Part shown: positions 1 to 12,319 of the stretch, one piece after another | Position numbering within the stretch: the first letter of the stretch is position 1 | Layout: each line of letters starts with the position of its first letter | NCBI RefSeq assembly: GCF_004359215.1 | Contig: NC_090621.1 | Location: forward strand, 1,645,045 to 1,709,044 | Direction of reading: 5' to 3' | From: Bremia lactucae | Taxonomy: Eukaryota; Oomycota; Peronosporomycetes; Peronosporales; Peronosporaceae | DNA: 64,000 nt | Program-made: the position numbers and the translations under genes | Notes under the pieces: generated by a model | The model's input: the letters and a program-made list of their open reading frames with translations, nothing else | Told to the model about the DNA's origin: nothing | Database searches by the model: none

Positions 1-112
1 GATACCTCATCACCAGGTGCAGAGACACATAATGATTGTGTGTCTGGAGCAACTTTTGTCAAGAGATTTGCAAATTCTCTTGAGGTTGCTGGATCAGTAG
101 GGCGTTGCGCCC

Positions 113-1132
113 CTACTGACCCCGTCCATTTTTTGGCGGTCCGCCTCGCTGTTGCGATTTCGCAACAACGTCGGATCCGCGACCGTTGCCCTTTTTGGCA
201 TACGATCCAAAATTACGTTCAGTACCTTTTGGTGCTGGACGTGGGGCACTACACTCATGAGCGTAATGTCCCAATTTTTGGCAGCGATGGCATTTCTGCG
301 ATCGCTTATTATTCGAAAAGCGAGGTTTCTCGCTTTCGACATAGGAAAGGTCCATGGGTTCTGGACCTCCTAGTTCGTGTCGTCTAGGTGGACGATATGA
401 TGACGAACTTGCTTGAGCCTGTCTCAAGCTAAAGTCCTCCTGTTCCGCTACGGATATTGCTTCTTCAAGCGTATCCAGTTCCAAGCGGAACAGGTGGGTC
501 TTTACGGGACCATCCGTAAGACCTTGCATGAACACCGTAATCAACGTGTTTCATGAACTGGGTTATTTGTAATACAACTCGCTAAGAGTCGTATGTGCTG
601 GGCATATGCGTGAACATCACGCTTGCCTTGCTTGATTTTCAGAAGCTCTGAACTCAGCCCTTGGTGGCTCAAACCTCTGTTTGGGCCGGGTTTAAAAAGC
701 CTCTAGCGACCCAAAGACGTATGGGTCGCGCAACTTAAGGCCCAATGCCCAAGTTTTGGCACGACCTGCCAGATTTTATTTGAGCGAATGCTACTTGCAT
801 TTGCTCGTCGACGATGTGACGTGCCCTTATGGCATCGTCCAACTCGACAAACCATCTCAAGCGGGAGTCTTTTTCGACCCCCCTATACTTAGAGATGTCA
901 ATCTTTAGGTTTCGGGACAACGCGTGTGCGTCATCCCAGGTACAGGGGTCTGTACCTGTTGTAACCTCAACAGTTCTGTTTGTTGAGAGCCTTGCTGATT
1001 CAGCAAGGCTACGTTTTCCTTCATCTCGTCAAGTTTATGCTGTATGAACTTGGCGATGGCTGAATGGAGGGCATCCCTGTCCAAACCGGATAGCATGGTC
1101 AAGATGGTATTGTTTCCTACGCTCGAACTCAT
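113..1132 (-). pseudogene. Ty3/Gypsy gag remnant, family E
   Basis: Gag (capsid/nucleocapsid) of an LTR retrotransposon, reading leftwards from an ATG at 1132. Three frame-broken pieces cover the N-terminal helix region (1132-905), the central capsid region (920-735) and the nucleocapsid (544-113). The last has a CX2CX4HX4C zinc knuckle (CHRCQKLGHYAHEC) after an acidic PMDLSYVESE stretch. The same protein is open at 56277-57097, where the first two pieces lie in one frame, so the breaks here are decay. It lies just downstream of the PBS and LTR at 1277-1724, as gag should. The element continues left of the window. Confidence 0.85.
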
Positions 1133-1276
1133 TCGTTCGACCGCCTTCCTTTCTATGTCACTTAGAAAGGCGTAGCTTTCACGCTAAACGTGATGCGTAT
1201 TCCCACTATCATTTAACATGTCCATGTTAGATGAAGGAAATGTTGTCCTTGGACACACCAACAAAATGCTACCAGG

Positions 1277-1724
1277 TGTAACGGGGCACTAGGACTTGTA
1301 CTGCTTCATTACAAGTCCACTTTGCACTGCTTCAATTGCGAGTGGTGCCTCTCGTCACTTCACTTACACTAGTACGTGCAGAGGAAGACTTATCTTTAAG
1401 GCAGCTTCCTTAAAGAGGGTTTAATGAAAACTGTATGAATATAATTAAGTATCTCTTCTTTGTATCTGTAAATGCTAACTTAAATTAAACACTTATACTA
1501 AATATGCAATTGAAATCTTATCTTATCTGAATTTCGCTTTTGATTACATCTACAGCTGATCAGTCTGCGGGATAAATAGATATAATGGCCTATACCTATT
1601 CATGAAAAAGATTTTTGAACAGTACAATATAAAGTAATATCCACCAAATGTTATCTACCTTTTAGATAATATATTAATTAACAACCTTTAAGTGTTAATT
1701 TCATGTAACGATACACCCGTTACA
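1277..1724 (-). repeat. LTR, family E (5' LTR of the gag at 113-1132)
   Basis: Read on the minus strand it starts TGTAACGGG and ends CCCCGTTACA. It is immediately followed by TGGTAGCATTTT, which fits a tRNA primer-binding site. It matches the LTRs at 37008-37444 and 55756-56221 over their length. The position between PBS plus gag and unrelated DNA makes it the 5' LTR. Confidence 0.85.
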
Positions 1725-2511
1725 ATTAATGCTTTGTACTATGCAATTTTGCCATGTTCTGGGCTAGCTTTGCCTCATTCTCTTGCTAAAAAGACATCAG
1801 AAACTTTACACACGGCAACTAACTTTGAAGATACTTTAGCGAAGCTTCCAGTTGTTGTGCAACACAAGCTGTCAGTTTTGCCCGTAATGCTAGCATTTTG
1901 GCTGTGAACAATTCGCACTGAACGCACTTCATTTGCCAAGGAAAATACTAGGATTTTGCACATCTTTTTTTACAATTGCTGCTGCTATCATTTAAATCAT
2001 ATTTAAATTTTCCGCAAATTTACGTTGTTAATCCGAAGAATCGTTCGAAGATGGATGGGGAAGCTTACTGACCTAAGTCTGTTTATGCTTTCTTATTCGT
2101 CGTGGAAGCCTCGTTGCAAGCCATAAGAAAGAAATACAACGTGACATCGAGCTGGCGAGCAGCACCGTACCGAAGAAGAAATGCATGAAGTCAAGGAGCG
2201 CTTTTTTCATACATTGCGCAGTTCGATTTAAAACATCCCCATGTCATGCAGCGTATCTCAAGCGCTTAGCGCCTTCGTAACATCATAAACTAATTGAATC
2301 GGGGGCATGGCAAGAGGTTATTTGGGCTTCGTCTGATTGATAGCGTGTTTCAGCTCAGGCTTTACCTAAACAAGCCCAGACACCGTATTTTCGTGGGGTA
2401 CCAGTAAACCCTCTTCGGTACAATTTGCAACGCCTTCACCAGCCCCAGGGCGTCGTTAACAGCCGGATGGTCCAACCGTTCCGTCCCCAGCTGCCACGTG
2501 CTCACTCGGTG
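1725..2511. other. No gene recognised
   Basis: AT-rich in its first half. Only short ORFs without family signals or consistent frames are visible. It separates two LTRs of different families and is probably old intergenic or repeat-derived DNA. Confidence 0.4.
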
Positions 2512-3055
2512 TGTAACGGGCTAAAGTTGCCCTAATGTTACACAGTCCCCGTTAAGCAAACTTGATGTACATAAAGGGATGGTCAATTACTAAATTAAAG
2601 TAATAAGACCCAGCACTCGGGTGTGGTGCACATTCAAGACCAACAGTTGTGTATATGATGCACATGGGTGCTTTCACATTAGGAGGATGATGCCCAGCGT
2701 CGAATGCTAGCGTCATCCGTTACGCGAGGTATCTAGAAAGATATACTCGCAATACATATTAAGTGTTATCAATAGAGATGACAATTTGGTTGGTAAAAAT
2801 AGGTATACATATTTAATACGATTAATTATAAATCAGTCTGAAAACTACTTCCAACTTGGTAAGTTCGCACGAGGTGCCGAATTACCGCTCCCGTGACGAC
2901 ACTTAACCAGAGTACTTAGTACGTTGGGTGAGGTCGCTAATGCGCCCACCGCAACTACCTCACTGCACGCAAGAGAGCAGGTTAAACCGCTTCCTCGCTG
3001 TGCTAGGGTGTGTGTCTAAGTAGAGCGTGGCCGCATTACGACATTATCGCTAACA
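2512..3055 (+). repeat. 5' LTR, family A
   Basis: Starts TGTAACGGGC and ends TAACA just before CTTGGTAGCACTTG, the same PBS-like motif used by families B and E. Its internal sequence recurs at 23320-23495, and its last ~100 bp recur in reverse at 63749-63840, where they again sit next to the same PBS and gag. The boundaries follow TG...CA and the PBS. Confidence 0.8.
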
Positions 3056-3111
3056 CTTGGTAGCACTTGAAATCCTTCCCACGACCCGTATCTCTGCGTG
3101 TGTACGTGAGG

Positions 3112-4192
3112 ATGAGCCTCAATATTGATTGGGCTCATTTTTCCCACCTCTCCGAACATCATCGGGAGGTGGCAGGGCATATGGCGCAGGGACTTGGTGA
3201 ACAAGCCCTGGCCTGGCTCCTGGGTAGTCCTCCTAAGCAACATATCACTCAGTTAGAGCAGTTTGAGGCATTCGTGCTCGGACATTGGAGGGCCGCGTCC
3301 GAGGCACAAGGCCATACTGCGGCGGAGTCCGTCACTCAGACTCAGGATGAGCTGAGGCATGAGCAGGCTCGGACCGAGGCTCAACAGGACTGTTGAGATG
3401 CTCTCTGCCCGGCCGCATCAGCCAAGGCCCATTCGGATGGACCTGCCCAAGTTCGATGGAACTGCGGCGCACACGATTGTCCACTGGCATTTAGTCATGG
3501 AGCAATGCGGTGCCACGCAGCCCATCGAGGACGACAGCCGGATGGTGTCGTACGCCATGTCCCATCTGCGCGGTAAGGCCTCAGAGTGGACTTTCTCGGC
3601 GCTTATGGTGGACAGAAAGGCGTTCCGTACATGGGCGATCTTTAAGGAAAAGATTCGCGCCATCTATCAGCCGCCGAACAACGAAGGGTTGCTTCAGGCG
3701 TGTTTCTTTGGAGCTCGCAGGCAAAGCGATATCTGCAAGAGTATGTGCAGGAGATGCGCTTGCTGTCGGCGTCCATACCATAGGTCCGATCCGGAGCTCA
3801 TTAAGGTGCCCACGTTTACGAACGGACTACGGCATGGCCCATCTCGACATGCTCTTTTTTAGAAAGGTGCCGTCGACGATGGAAGAGACAATCCAAACTG
3901 CCTTAGTTGAGGAGCAATCCTACAACAGTGCCTCGGGGACAGCTTGGTACAAGCCGTCGGCCGAGAGGTCAGATGCCACTCCTATGGAGTTGGGCAATGC
4001 AGACGTGGTCTGTTTTAAATGCGACAACCGCGGCCATATGATTGCTCGCTGCTATTCAAAGGTCCCTGCTGGGGCAAACACGCCCAGCAAGAGGACTCCC
4101 TTTTCAAAGGGCGATGACAAGAACCAGCGTGTGCGAGACGGATGAGTTCTGCATTGACCACTGAGGGGTCGGGAAATGCAGGAGCGCAGTAG
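3112..4192 (+). pseudogene. Ty3/Gypsy gag, family A, frameshifted
   Basis: Gag polyprotein starting at ATG 3112 (MSLNIDWAHFSHLSEHH). The frame breaks near 3390 and again near 3700-3860. The capsid part reads PIRMDLPKFDGTAAHTIVHW, the usual start of oomycete Gypsy capsids, and a zinc knuckle (CFKCDNRGHMIARC, CX2CX4HX4C) lies near 4010-4055. Gag ends with a TAG at 4190, and the protease reading frame follows. The minus-strand copy at 62352-63660 preserves one frame across the two positions broken here. Confidence 0.85.
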
Positions 4193-4245
4193 AGGCGGGA
4201 TGTCCTACTGACGCGGACTCTAAAGCTACCCCTAAGTTCAGAGTT

Positions 4246-4736
4246 GTGAAACAAATGGATAGCATAGTCCCTGAGGTCTCGAAATTTCGGACCTCAACCC
4301 TGCTGGTCTATAGCGCTCATGTAAGAGGCTATGACCAGGTGATGACCCTCCTAGTGGATTCGGGTGCATCACAAAAGTTTGTGAAACTCGCGGATCTAAG
4401 AAAGAGACCGGCGATGTTTGAGTCACTTTGCCAGGATGGCAAGCGAGAAGAGGCAACCGTTCGTTTAGCGAACGGCGCGCTCGTTAAGTCTGAGGGAGTT
4501 CAGGTCGAACTAGCCTTCAGCTTCAATGACATCTCTTGTAAAGAGAAGTTCACAGTGCTAGGAATGGAGAGACCATTTGACCTCATCATAGGCATGCCAT
4601 GGTTGGCAAAGTACCAACCATGGATAGACTGGCGTACACGCACAGTTGCGAACTCTTCGCAGGACACCGGAAAGGATGTGCTCCTGCGAGAGGCCTATGC
4701 AACTGATGTCGTGTCGAACACAGTTGAGGTGCGTTG
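4246..4736 (+). CDS. Retroviral-type aspartic protease of family A
   Basis: Pepsin-like retroelement protease, which would cleave the Gag-Pol precursor. The catalytic loop LLVDSGASQKF is intact near residue 38, and the second conserved strand reads FDLIIGMPWLAKYQPWIDW. The ORF has no obvious ATG at its start, so it is probably read as part of a polyprotein. It is open to a TGA at 4735, just where the duplicated copy (6401 onward) has one extra base. The RT frame begins some 500 bp downstream, after stop-containing spacer. Confidence 0.8.
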
Positions 4737-7515
4737 ACGGGATGTCAAACGTCACCAATTCCTTCCCAGCTCGTGGAGACTGAGGTCGTGAAAAGGACGA
4801 TGACAAATAGTCATGCGTTCGAATGTTCTGCACAGAGCCGAGAGCCTGTGGCAGTAGACGTCGAGCCGACAAGAAGTAATACGCCGCATAAACCGGCACA
4901 GTGCCAAGAGCCTGGTGTGGTTGGAAGGGGTGCGTTAGCCAGGAGAACAAAGGCACCCGCTTCCCAGAAAAAAGTCGTGGTGACTCGAAGAACGAGTACC
5001 TGACAGATTAGGACGATCAAAGGCACGTCTAAACGAGTGACCTTTGGATCAGTCTCTGATTAAGAGGACAAGCCTTCAAACGAAGTGTTCGAGGCCGTCG
5101 AAGATGAAATTTCGGAGGCATTCTCAGTTGAGGTGCTCCGGTAAGTCTTTAATTCTGCCGAGGAGATAGTAAATCTCCCGGATATGTCGTGAGTTCTGTT
5201 CCTTGCCGAATTATAGGAAGGAAAGATCCATGAATTAGTCGCACCAGGTCCAGGAGAGGACTTTATGGGCTGTTGCTCGTCGTCCGCAGTGGACAAGAGC
5301 GTCCTAGAAACGGACAAAAAGAAGCGGTACGCTGCTCAAGGCTGGGATGCCTTGAGAGAGAGTCCGTTCTTTGAGGTTCTGTGGAAACATCGTGATGTGT
5401 TCCCAGAAGAAGTACCGAGCCGCCTACCAGCAGATAGGGGTATCGGGCACGGGATAGACCTCGAGCCTGGCACCAAGTATTGTGTGACCAGGCAATGGCC
5501 GTTGCCGAAAGAACAAGTCGATTATATCGATGAGTTCTTCGACAAACGAGCCAAGGCGGGACATGTGCGTGAGAGCAAATCGCCTCACTGCAGCCCGACC
5601 TTTTGTGTGCGTAAAGCCACAGGTGGATGGCGCGTGGTTCATGCTTATAATAAGCTGAACACGGCGACCATACCAATCCTGCGGAAAGATATTTTGTTGA
5701 ACTCCATAAGAAAATCAACTATCTCATCCGCGTTGGATTTAAACGATGGCTACTATCAGGTACTCATGAGAGAGTCCGATGTAGCCAAAACGGCAGTAAA
5801 CACCCAAGCTGAATGCTTTGGGAGTGGCTTGTGATGCCCAAGGTTTAAGAAACGCACCAGCGACATTCAAACCGAGTGTGGCTCACGTGACGCGTCAGCA
5901 CCGTGCCTACGCGCCTCATTACTTTGACGATGTATTCGTGCATAGTAGGGCCGAGGACGGGCTGAGCGCAATAGAGTCGCACAAGCGTCATTTAGACGCT
6001 ATGTTGCAGACTTTAAAGGACGCCCAATTGTACGTCAACTTGCAAAAGTGCGTCATAGCGGTCCCTGAGATACCTGTACTGGGCTGCACCGTTGGTACAC
6101 ATGGTGTACGAGCAGACCCAGACGAGGTAAAATCAGTGAAGGAATGGCCAATCCCACGGCATGTGAAGGATTTGCGCCAATTCCTAGGGCTCGCTAATTA
6201 CTTGCATAAGTATAGCAAGAATTACGCTGAGCAAACTTAACTATTATCTGATCTCCTTAAAAAGGACACAGAATGGGTTTTGTTAAAATAATTAGAAGAT
6301 GCGTTCACATCAGTGAAGCAGTCTCTTGTGGAGGCACCGGTCTTGGCATTGCCAGACGCGGATAAGCCCTTTCGCTTCGTCTGCGATGCAAGTAATTTTG
6401 AAGTTCACAGTGCTAGGAATGGAGAGACCATTTGACCTCATCATAGGCATGCCATGGTTGGCAAAGTACCAACCATGATAGACTGGCGTACACGCACAGT
6501 TGCGAACTCTTCGCAGGACACCGGAAAGGATGTGCTCCTGCGAGAGGCCTATGCAACTGATGTCGTGTCGAACACAGTTGAGGGTGCGTTGACGGGATGT
6601 CAAACGTCACCAATTCCTTCCCAGCTCGTGGAGACTGAGGTCGTGAAAAGGACGATGACAAATAGTCATGCGTTCGAATGTTCTGCACAGAGCCGAGAGC
6701 CTGTGGCAGTAGACGTCGAGCCGACAAGAAGTAATACGCCGCATAAACCGGCACAGTGCCAAGAGCCTGGTGTGGTTGGAAGGGGTGCGTTAGCCAGGAG
6801 AACAAAGGCACCCGCTTCCCAGAAAAAAGTCGTGGTGACTCGAAGAACGAGTACCTGACAGATTAGGACGATCAAAGGCACGTCTAAACGAGTGACCTTT
6901 GGATCAGTCTCTGATTAAGAGGACAAGCCTTCAAACGAAGTGTTCGAGGCCGTCGAAGATGAAATTTCGGAGGCATTCTCAGTTGAGGTGCTCCGGTAAG
7001 TCTTTAATTCTGCCGAGGAGATAGTAAATCTCCCGGATATGTCGTGAGTTCTGTTCCTTGCCGAATTATAGGAAGGAAAGATCCATGAATTAGTCGCACC
7101 AGGTCCAGGAGAGGACTTTATGGGCTGTTGCTCGTCGTCCGCAGTGGACAAGAGCGTCCTAGAAACGGACAAAAAGAAGCGGTACGCTGCTCAAGGCTGG
7201 GATGCCTTGAGAGAGAGTCCGTTCTTTGAGGTTCTGTGGAAACATCGTGATGTGTTCCCAGAAGAAGTACCGAGCCGCCTACCAGCAGATAGGGGTATCG
7301 GGCACGGGATAGACCTCGAGCCTGGCACCAAGTATTGTGTGACCAGGCAATGGCCGTTGCCGAAAGAACAAGTCGATTATATCGATGAGTTCTTCGACAA
7401 ACGAGCCAAGGCGGGACATGTGCGTGAGAGCAAATCGCCTCACTGCAGCCCGACCTTTTGTGTGCGTAAAGCCACAGGTGGATGGCGCGTGGTTCATGCT
7501 TACAATAGGCTGAAC
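4546..7515 (+). repeat. Tandem duplication inside family A pol
   Basis: Segment 4546 to about 5640 recurs at 6401 to about 7495 with an offset of 1855 bp. The copies are nearly identical, differing by a lost G near 6476 and a gained G near 6584. Beyond about 5640/7495 they remain homologous but become clearly divergent. The junction at 6400 joins the start of RNase H (VCDASNF) to the middle of the protease, so the second unit starts out of order. Confidence 0.85.
5265..6400 (+). pseudogene. Reverse transcriptase and start of RNase H, family A, unit 1
   Basis: RT fingers and palm: PGTKYCVTRQWPLPKEQ, SPTFCVRKATGGWRVVHAYN, and the catalytic box YFDDVFVHSRAEDG near 5925. A thumb/connection region (LRQFLGLANYLHKYSKNYAEQT) ends at a TAA at 6238. 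The frame shifts near 5820. RNase H begins with ADKPFRFVCDASNF and is cut off at 6400 by the duplication junction. Typical Ty3/Gypsy order gag-pro-RT is preserved from the LTR at 2512. Confidence 0.85.
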
Positions 7516-7760
7516 ACGGCGACCGTACCGGCGCAAACGCCATTCCGCGAAAAGATGTTTTGTTGAACTCCATGGGAAAGTCAACTATCTTTTCCGCGTT
7601 GGATTTGAAGGATAGCTACTATCCGGTACTCATGAGAGAGTCCGATATAGCCAAAACGGCAGTAAGCACCGCAAGCGGTATGCTTTGGGAGTGGCTTGTG
7701 ATGCTCCAAGGTTTGAAAACGCACCAGCGTCATTAAACCGAGTTGTGGCTCTGTATGTAC
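7120..7760 (+). pseudogene. Reverse transcriptase fragment, family A, unit 2
   Basis: Second copy of the RT N-terminal half: open through WPLPKEQVDYIDEFF and ATGGWRVVHAYN, then stopped at 7564. Homology to unit 1 continues out of frame (STIFSALDLKDSYY, EWLVML) until about 7760, where it ends before the catalytic box. It is dead on its own. Confidence 0.8.
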
Positions 7761-7915
7761 ATTCAATTCACCATGTTCCAAAATCTCGTGCGTTGATGTC
7801 TTCTTTCCGAACGTAGCCCCGCACTCGGTAATTTCCACTGCGGTCGCCGCCTTTTAAAATCCGGGCGTTTTGTGTTGCGGATGCAGCATCTGATCTATGG
7901 TTTGTCAATACGTAG

Positions 7916-8567
7916 CCTTCCTAAGGCTTGCGCATTGATCTGTGAGAGATAGAAGCCTTTGTAAGGTACATATTCTCGAGCACTTGCCACTTGGTTCTAC
8001 GAACTGCTAAATCCTTCAACGAGGACTCATTAGCTTCAATAGCTTGTACGACTCCCTGAGTTGTTAAATCCATCAAATCGATAGAACTTGAAACTCTTTG
8101 AGTCTTAAGTCTTCCTATAACTTTAGGAGCGAAATAGCTCTGCTACATTTTAAGTATGGAGTATAATGCCCTAAAAATGGTGAAAGGCTATAGGCATTTG
8201 CAAGCCAACGCAAAGCACCTAGATAGTAAATGCTATCCGTTTCTGCAATTTCTTATCGGCTCTCAATGCGAGAGACATTGCTGGAGGAAGTCAGAACGAT
8301 TGCTTTTTGAGAAAGCACTAGACGCTTTATGATCAAAAGGGGAACTGAACTCTATCTAATTATTTAAATCTTTAAACCTTGTCCTAGCTATTTTTTTCAA
8401 AGATTTCGGCCGCCAGATTTATATGTTGCGGCGATTTGTTACCCATAATAAATGGAATTTAAGTATGTAACTATTTCAACTAGGACAAAAGGGTATTTTC
8501 CCCATAAAGTAAATGTACCGCAATAACGGTTCTCCAACCAATGTGTGCCCATTACACCCTCCCCTAT
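7916..8567 (-). repeat. 3' LTR of family B, internally inverted
   Basis: Segment 8312-8567 matches the LTR at 14737-15350 in the same orientation. Segment 7916-8147 matches the other end of that LTR in opposite orientation, ending GCTACA at 8147. The pieces join if about 7916-8311 is flipped. A purine tract (AGGGGAGGG on the minus strand) abuts position 8567, identifying this as the 3' LTR. The sequence 8148-8310 is then flanking DNA carried into the inversion. Confidence 0.75.
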
Positions 8568-8799
8568 CAGACTGTTGACACCGAGTGACGACATTCGCTT
8601 CGTTTCCTCTTTGACGTTGGAACACAAACAGCTTACCGTTTGGTTGTGTTTTAGATTTCTTTATCCCATGCTAATTAAGTGTGAGTCACAGAATCTTAAC
8701 ACCTTCCTCGACAATAAGGGAATGATGCACTATAAAAGTCACTCTCCACTAAATAGATGAGGAAAATAGCATTGCTCTTGCACGCCTTCTTCTCCGGAT

Positions 8800-9862
8800 G
8801 AACGTCGGCGGGCCCCGAACCCGTTCCAAGAACGTGGTAATGCCGATGTCTTTACTGCATTGAGCAGGACAGAGGACTTTGAGTCCAACATTAATTCGAA
8901 TCCGCTCGTTGAAGAGCAAGAGCGGGTAGTCCTGATAGAGGAACAAGATTGTCGTCGAGCTGCAGAGATAGTGAAAGCTAGAGATAATTATGAATACCGA
9001 TTTACTCCACTTTTTGCGGAAGAGCATCTCAAAGAGATCGCGGGCCACAGCTTGGCCATCTGGAGCTCTCATCACGTTGGAGGATCTCGCAGCTCGTGAC
9101 GCTCTTCATGAGCGATACCTTACGCCAACGGTAATGACGCGAAGTCAGTATTTGACGCGTTTCCGTGATCAGGCCCGTGGGGCTTCGGTGACCTCAATGT
9201 GGGAAATTCCGATCGTTTTGTTTCCATATTAATCAAAAAGCGAAAATGAAATTTCGTTTGAGAAACTGGGTTCATCGGGCCCCTCGCCTTCACAATACTT
9301 GTAATATTAAAGAGCTTGTTGGTGTGGCTGATGTTCGTTCGAAACGAATGTTTTGCTTCGATTTCGCCAAGCTTAAGGCAAAGGGCCACTTACGTTCGGC
9401 ATTTATGCCACAAAACGTGGTAAGGCCTCGCCGATATTTCAGTGCTTCGGTTGACCGTGCCCTCATTGATCGAAGCCGCACTTAGGCTATAGATCCACCT
9501 TTTTCCACTTCTAGTGACTGGAAGTGTCGTTTGACGCAAGTTGACCTTGAGCTTGGCGCTCAAAAATGTCAACGGCGTACGGGCAATCTTGCCGAAGAGG
9601 TACCTCAAAGTCTCAAGAGTTTTCAGAAGAGTGGTACTCTAGCGACTTCACCAGATACTGGTGTTGGCCCTTACGACGACGTCGCATTAAAGTTTCTCCA
9701 CGTGAAACTATGGATCCCTCGCGCATCAAGCAGCGCGGGAGGGGGCCAAAATCTCGATAAAATTTTTTGATGCTCTATAGCACGAGGTGCAACTTTCTTC
9801 GTGAGGTCCTTGCTCGGGTTGAGAGCTCTTTTGAGGCGGTTCGGGACCGTTTCACGATGCTA
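8800..9862 (+). pseudogene. Antisense accessory ORF of family B, unknown function
   Basis: Plus-strand coding-like sequence lying head-on to the minus-strand pol, between the integrase end (9867) and the 3' LTR (8567). Readable stretches are LVEEQERVVLIEEQDCRRAA with KARDNYEYRFTPLFAEEHLK (about 8860-9030), LEDLAARDALHERYLTPTVM with TRSQYLTRFRDQARG (9075-9180), FDFAKLKAKGHLRSAF (9355-9405) and VLARVESSFEAVRDRFTMLD (9805-9865). Stops and frameshifts separate them. The charged, helix-like composition resembles real coding sequence more than a shadow of pol. I see no known domain and no similarity to the family D antisense gene. Confidence 0.45.
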
Positions 9863-9866
9863 GACG

Positions 9867-12319
9867 TCAGCAACCTCGTTTAGAGGGCCATCTGTACATC
9901 CTGGTGAGGATGCAGCAATCTGCGGCACGACCGCCTGTCTCGGCGGAAGCGCCTTTAAGTTCACGTAAGAAGGGTCCCGATATAGCTGAAGCAAGCCAAC
10001 GTAGCACTGGATGTGTGCGCAGCTTGCTAGGAAGGTTTAGCGTATAAGCTAGGCCCTTCTTGGCCACGACCGTAAATGGTCCAATATAGCGCGGGCGCAA
10101 TTTGGTCTTAATAACCGCGGAAACCAAGTTGGTAGACCATATAAGAATTAGTACAGCTTCTGCCTTTTGCATCTGCTTGTTCTTTTTGTTGTCTTGGCTA
10201 CCAGCCATCGTATCCCTTACGTGTCTAAGACACTAAATCGCGTCGCGAGAAACTCGCTTACGTATTTCCGAACGGAGCCAGGGCTAATTTCAGCAAGCCT
10301 ATCGGCTTATTCTCTCCCGCCAAGCCCTGAGCCACGCAATGGTATCGTTGACGGAACGCGTGGGTGGGTGAGACCGTTGACATAGAGCCAGTGTGACCAG
10401 TAGATGTATGGATAGCGCTGGAGCTCAATTCTTTCAGTGGTAGAATTTAACGCAACTTTTACCACTGGAAGCATTAAACTCCAGCGCTTTGGTGTCTGAG
10501 CACACACCGCGTAAATCGTTTTCAATGACGCGATTGACACGTTCCGTTTGACCATTGGTCTGCGGATGATCCGCAGTGGTTATATCCAATCTGGTGCCAA
10601 GCACTCGTAAAATTAATTTTGAAAGGGGGGTCTCGATCAGTGACAATTGCCACAGGCGAACCATGTTGTCGAAATACGCTATCAACAAACAGCCTTGCTA
10701 TACCTTCACCATCAATGGTATCCGGCACAGCCGCTAAGTGAGCCATTTTGCTCAATCGGTCAACAAAGACCACGATACCGGTATTACCGGCCGAATCTTT
10801 CGGTAGGCCAAAAACAATATATATACGAATGGACTCCCAACACCCTATGGGTACGGGCGGACTTGCCAGTGGCGCAGCAGCATTCGCCGAGGGTTTGACC
10901 GCTGGCAAGTTTCGCACGTGCGAGCGTATGTACTGACACATATGTAAAGTTTGGGCCACCAATAAATCTAACTTACAGAGCCGTAGGTCTTTTCTACCGA
11001 GATGACCACCAAAGACAGTATCGTGTGCCTCATGGAGGATTAAGTACTTCAAATCCTCTGACTCGGACTTTAAATTGTCGACATTTTTGCGTGCAAGGTT
11101 ACCTTGATTTTCTATCGATAAGACCTGTTGATTTATTGCACGGCCGGTGCGGATCCTCCGCTCGTCGTTGTTCCTCATATTGTGCTCTTTAGAGCTTGTA
11201 GCAGAGCTACACGGGCGTAAGACGAACGAATTAATTCAGTGATTGGCGACATCATAGTCGTTAAATGAGAGATCTCATAATCCGGCCAGCGTGATAACGC
11301 ATCAGCCAAAGCATTCTGCTTGCCAGACTTATATCTCACCTGGAAGTTGTATTTGGTGTAAAAGGAAGCCATCAGGCCATTCTCTGTGAAATATTGGGTT
11401 ACTTAGTCGCAGTGCGTAATGACGCGTGATCTGTGTAAATCACAAATGGCTTGCAGCCTAGCAGATGAACTCTGAATTTGATAGAAGCATAATATTTGCA
11501 AGTAACTCTTTGCCTCATAAACTGAGTTGTTCTTTTTTGCACATTCAAGCTGTCTAGACTCGGATGCAATTACACTTTCACGCCCATCATCATCTGTTTG
11601 TAATAAAGCACTGCCAATGGCAAAATTTGATGCTTCACAGACGACACTGAAAGGCCAATTTGGAACCACTTACGAATCCTTTTGGTTCTTAGAAACCGGC
11701 TAATCTACGATAAATATTACCTTAGCAAAGTCCGCTCTAAGGTCTCGCTTTCAAATAACGCAATAAGAAAAGAATTTCTTTTGCGCCAAATATGCATTTA
11801 GATGCACTGGTAAGCATTTTTTCTGTGCACATACACTCGAGCACTGCTTGCAAATGTTTTATTTGGTTTCCACATCCGACCTACCCTGCTCCGCACAAAT
11901 ATAGACAAAATGTTATTAAAAATGTCTGTGCCAAACTTCGGTGAGGGTGGAACAGTTGCGTCACTAGACGATCAAATGTTGCCGGGGCGTTGGAAAGCCC
12001 TTATGGCATAACCAACCACTTTCATAGCATACCGCTTGGGGTGCTTACCGCTGTAAGCGGGAAATTGCTAGCTTGCATGAGCAGTTGGCAATAATCATCG
12101 ACTAAGTTAAGTGCACTGTACATTTTACATCCCACCATACTGTATTATTTCTAGGAATGGGGGTTTGTGCTGGTATAGTGGCAGCATTAAGCTTATTATA
12201 AGCATGAAGAATGCGCCATTTACAATTTGTTTTTTACATAAAATGTCGGTGGCGAATGAGGAGATCTGCTCTTTCGTACCATTTCAACCTCGTGCTTTAG
12301 CACGGAAGAAATCGTCAAT
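9867..12319 (-). pseudogene. Family B pol: RT, RNase H, integrase
   Basis: From right to left: RT palm pieces with CIDDFF (12319), AVSTPSGMLWKWLVMP and GLSNAPATFDRLVTQLF (about 12050-11960), KCIFGAKEI (11800). RNase H follows with VVCEASNFAIGSALLQTDDD (11640) and VRYKSGKQNALADALSRWPD (11340). Then come an integrase HHCC finger (HEAHDTVFGGH, about 11030), a DDE core with FVDRLSKMAHLAAVPD and VTDRDPPF (10770-10610), [19 protein letters not shown] (10580-10510) and a C-terminal RPRYIGPFTVVAKKGLAYTL stretch (10100-10040). Frameshifts occur at the catalytic YFDD region, after VTDRDPPF and near the C-terminus. Confidence 0.85.
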
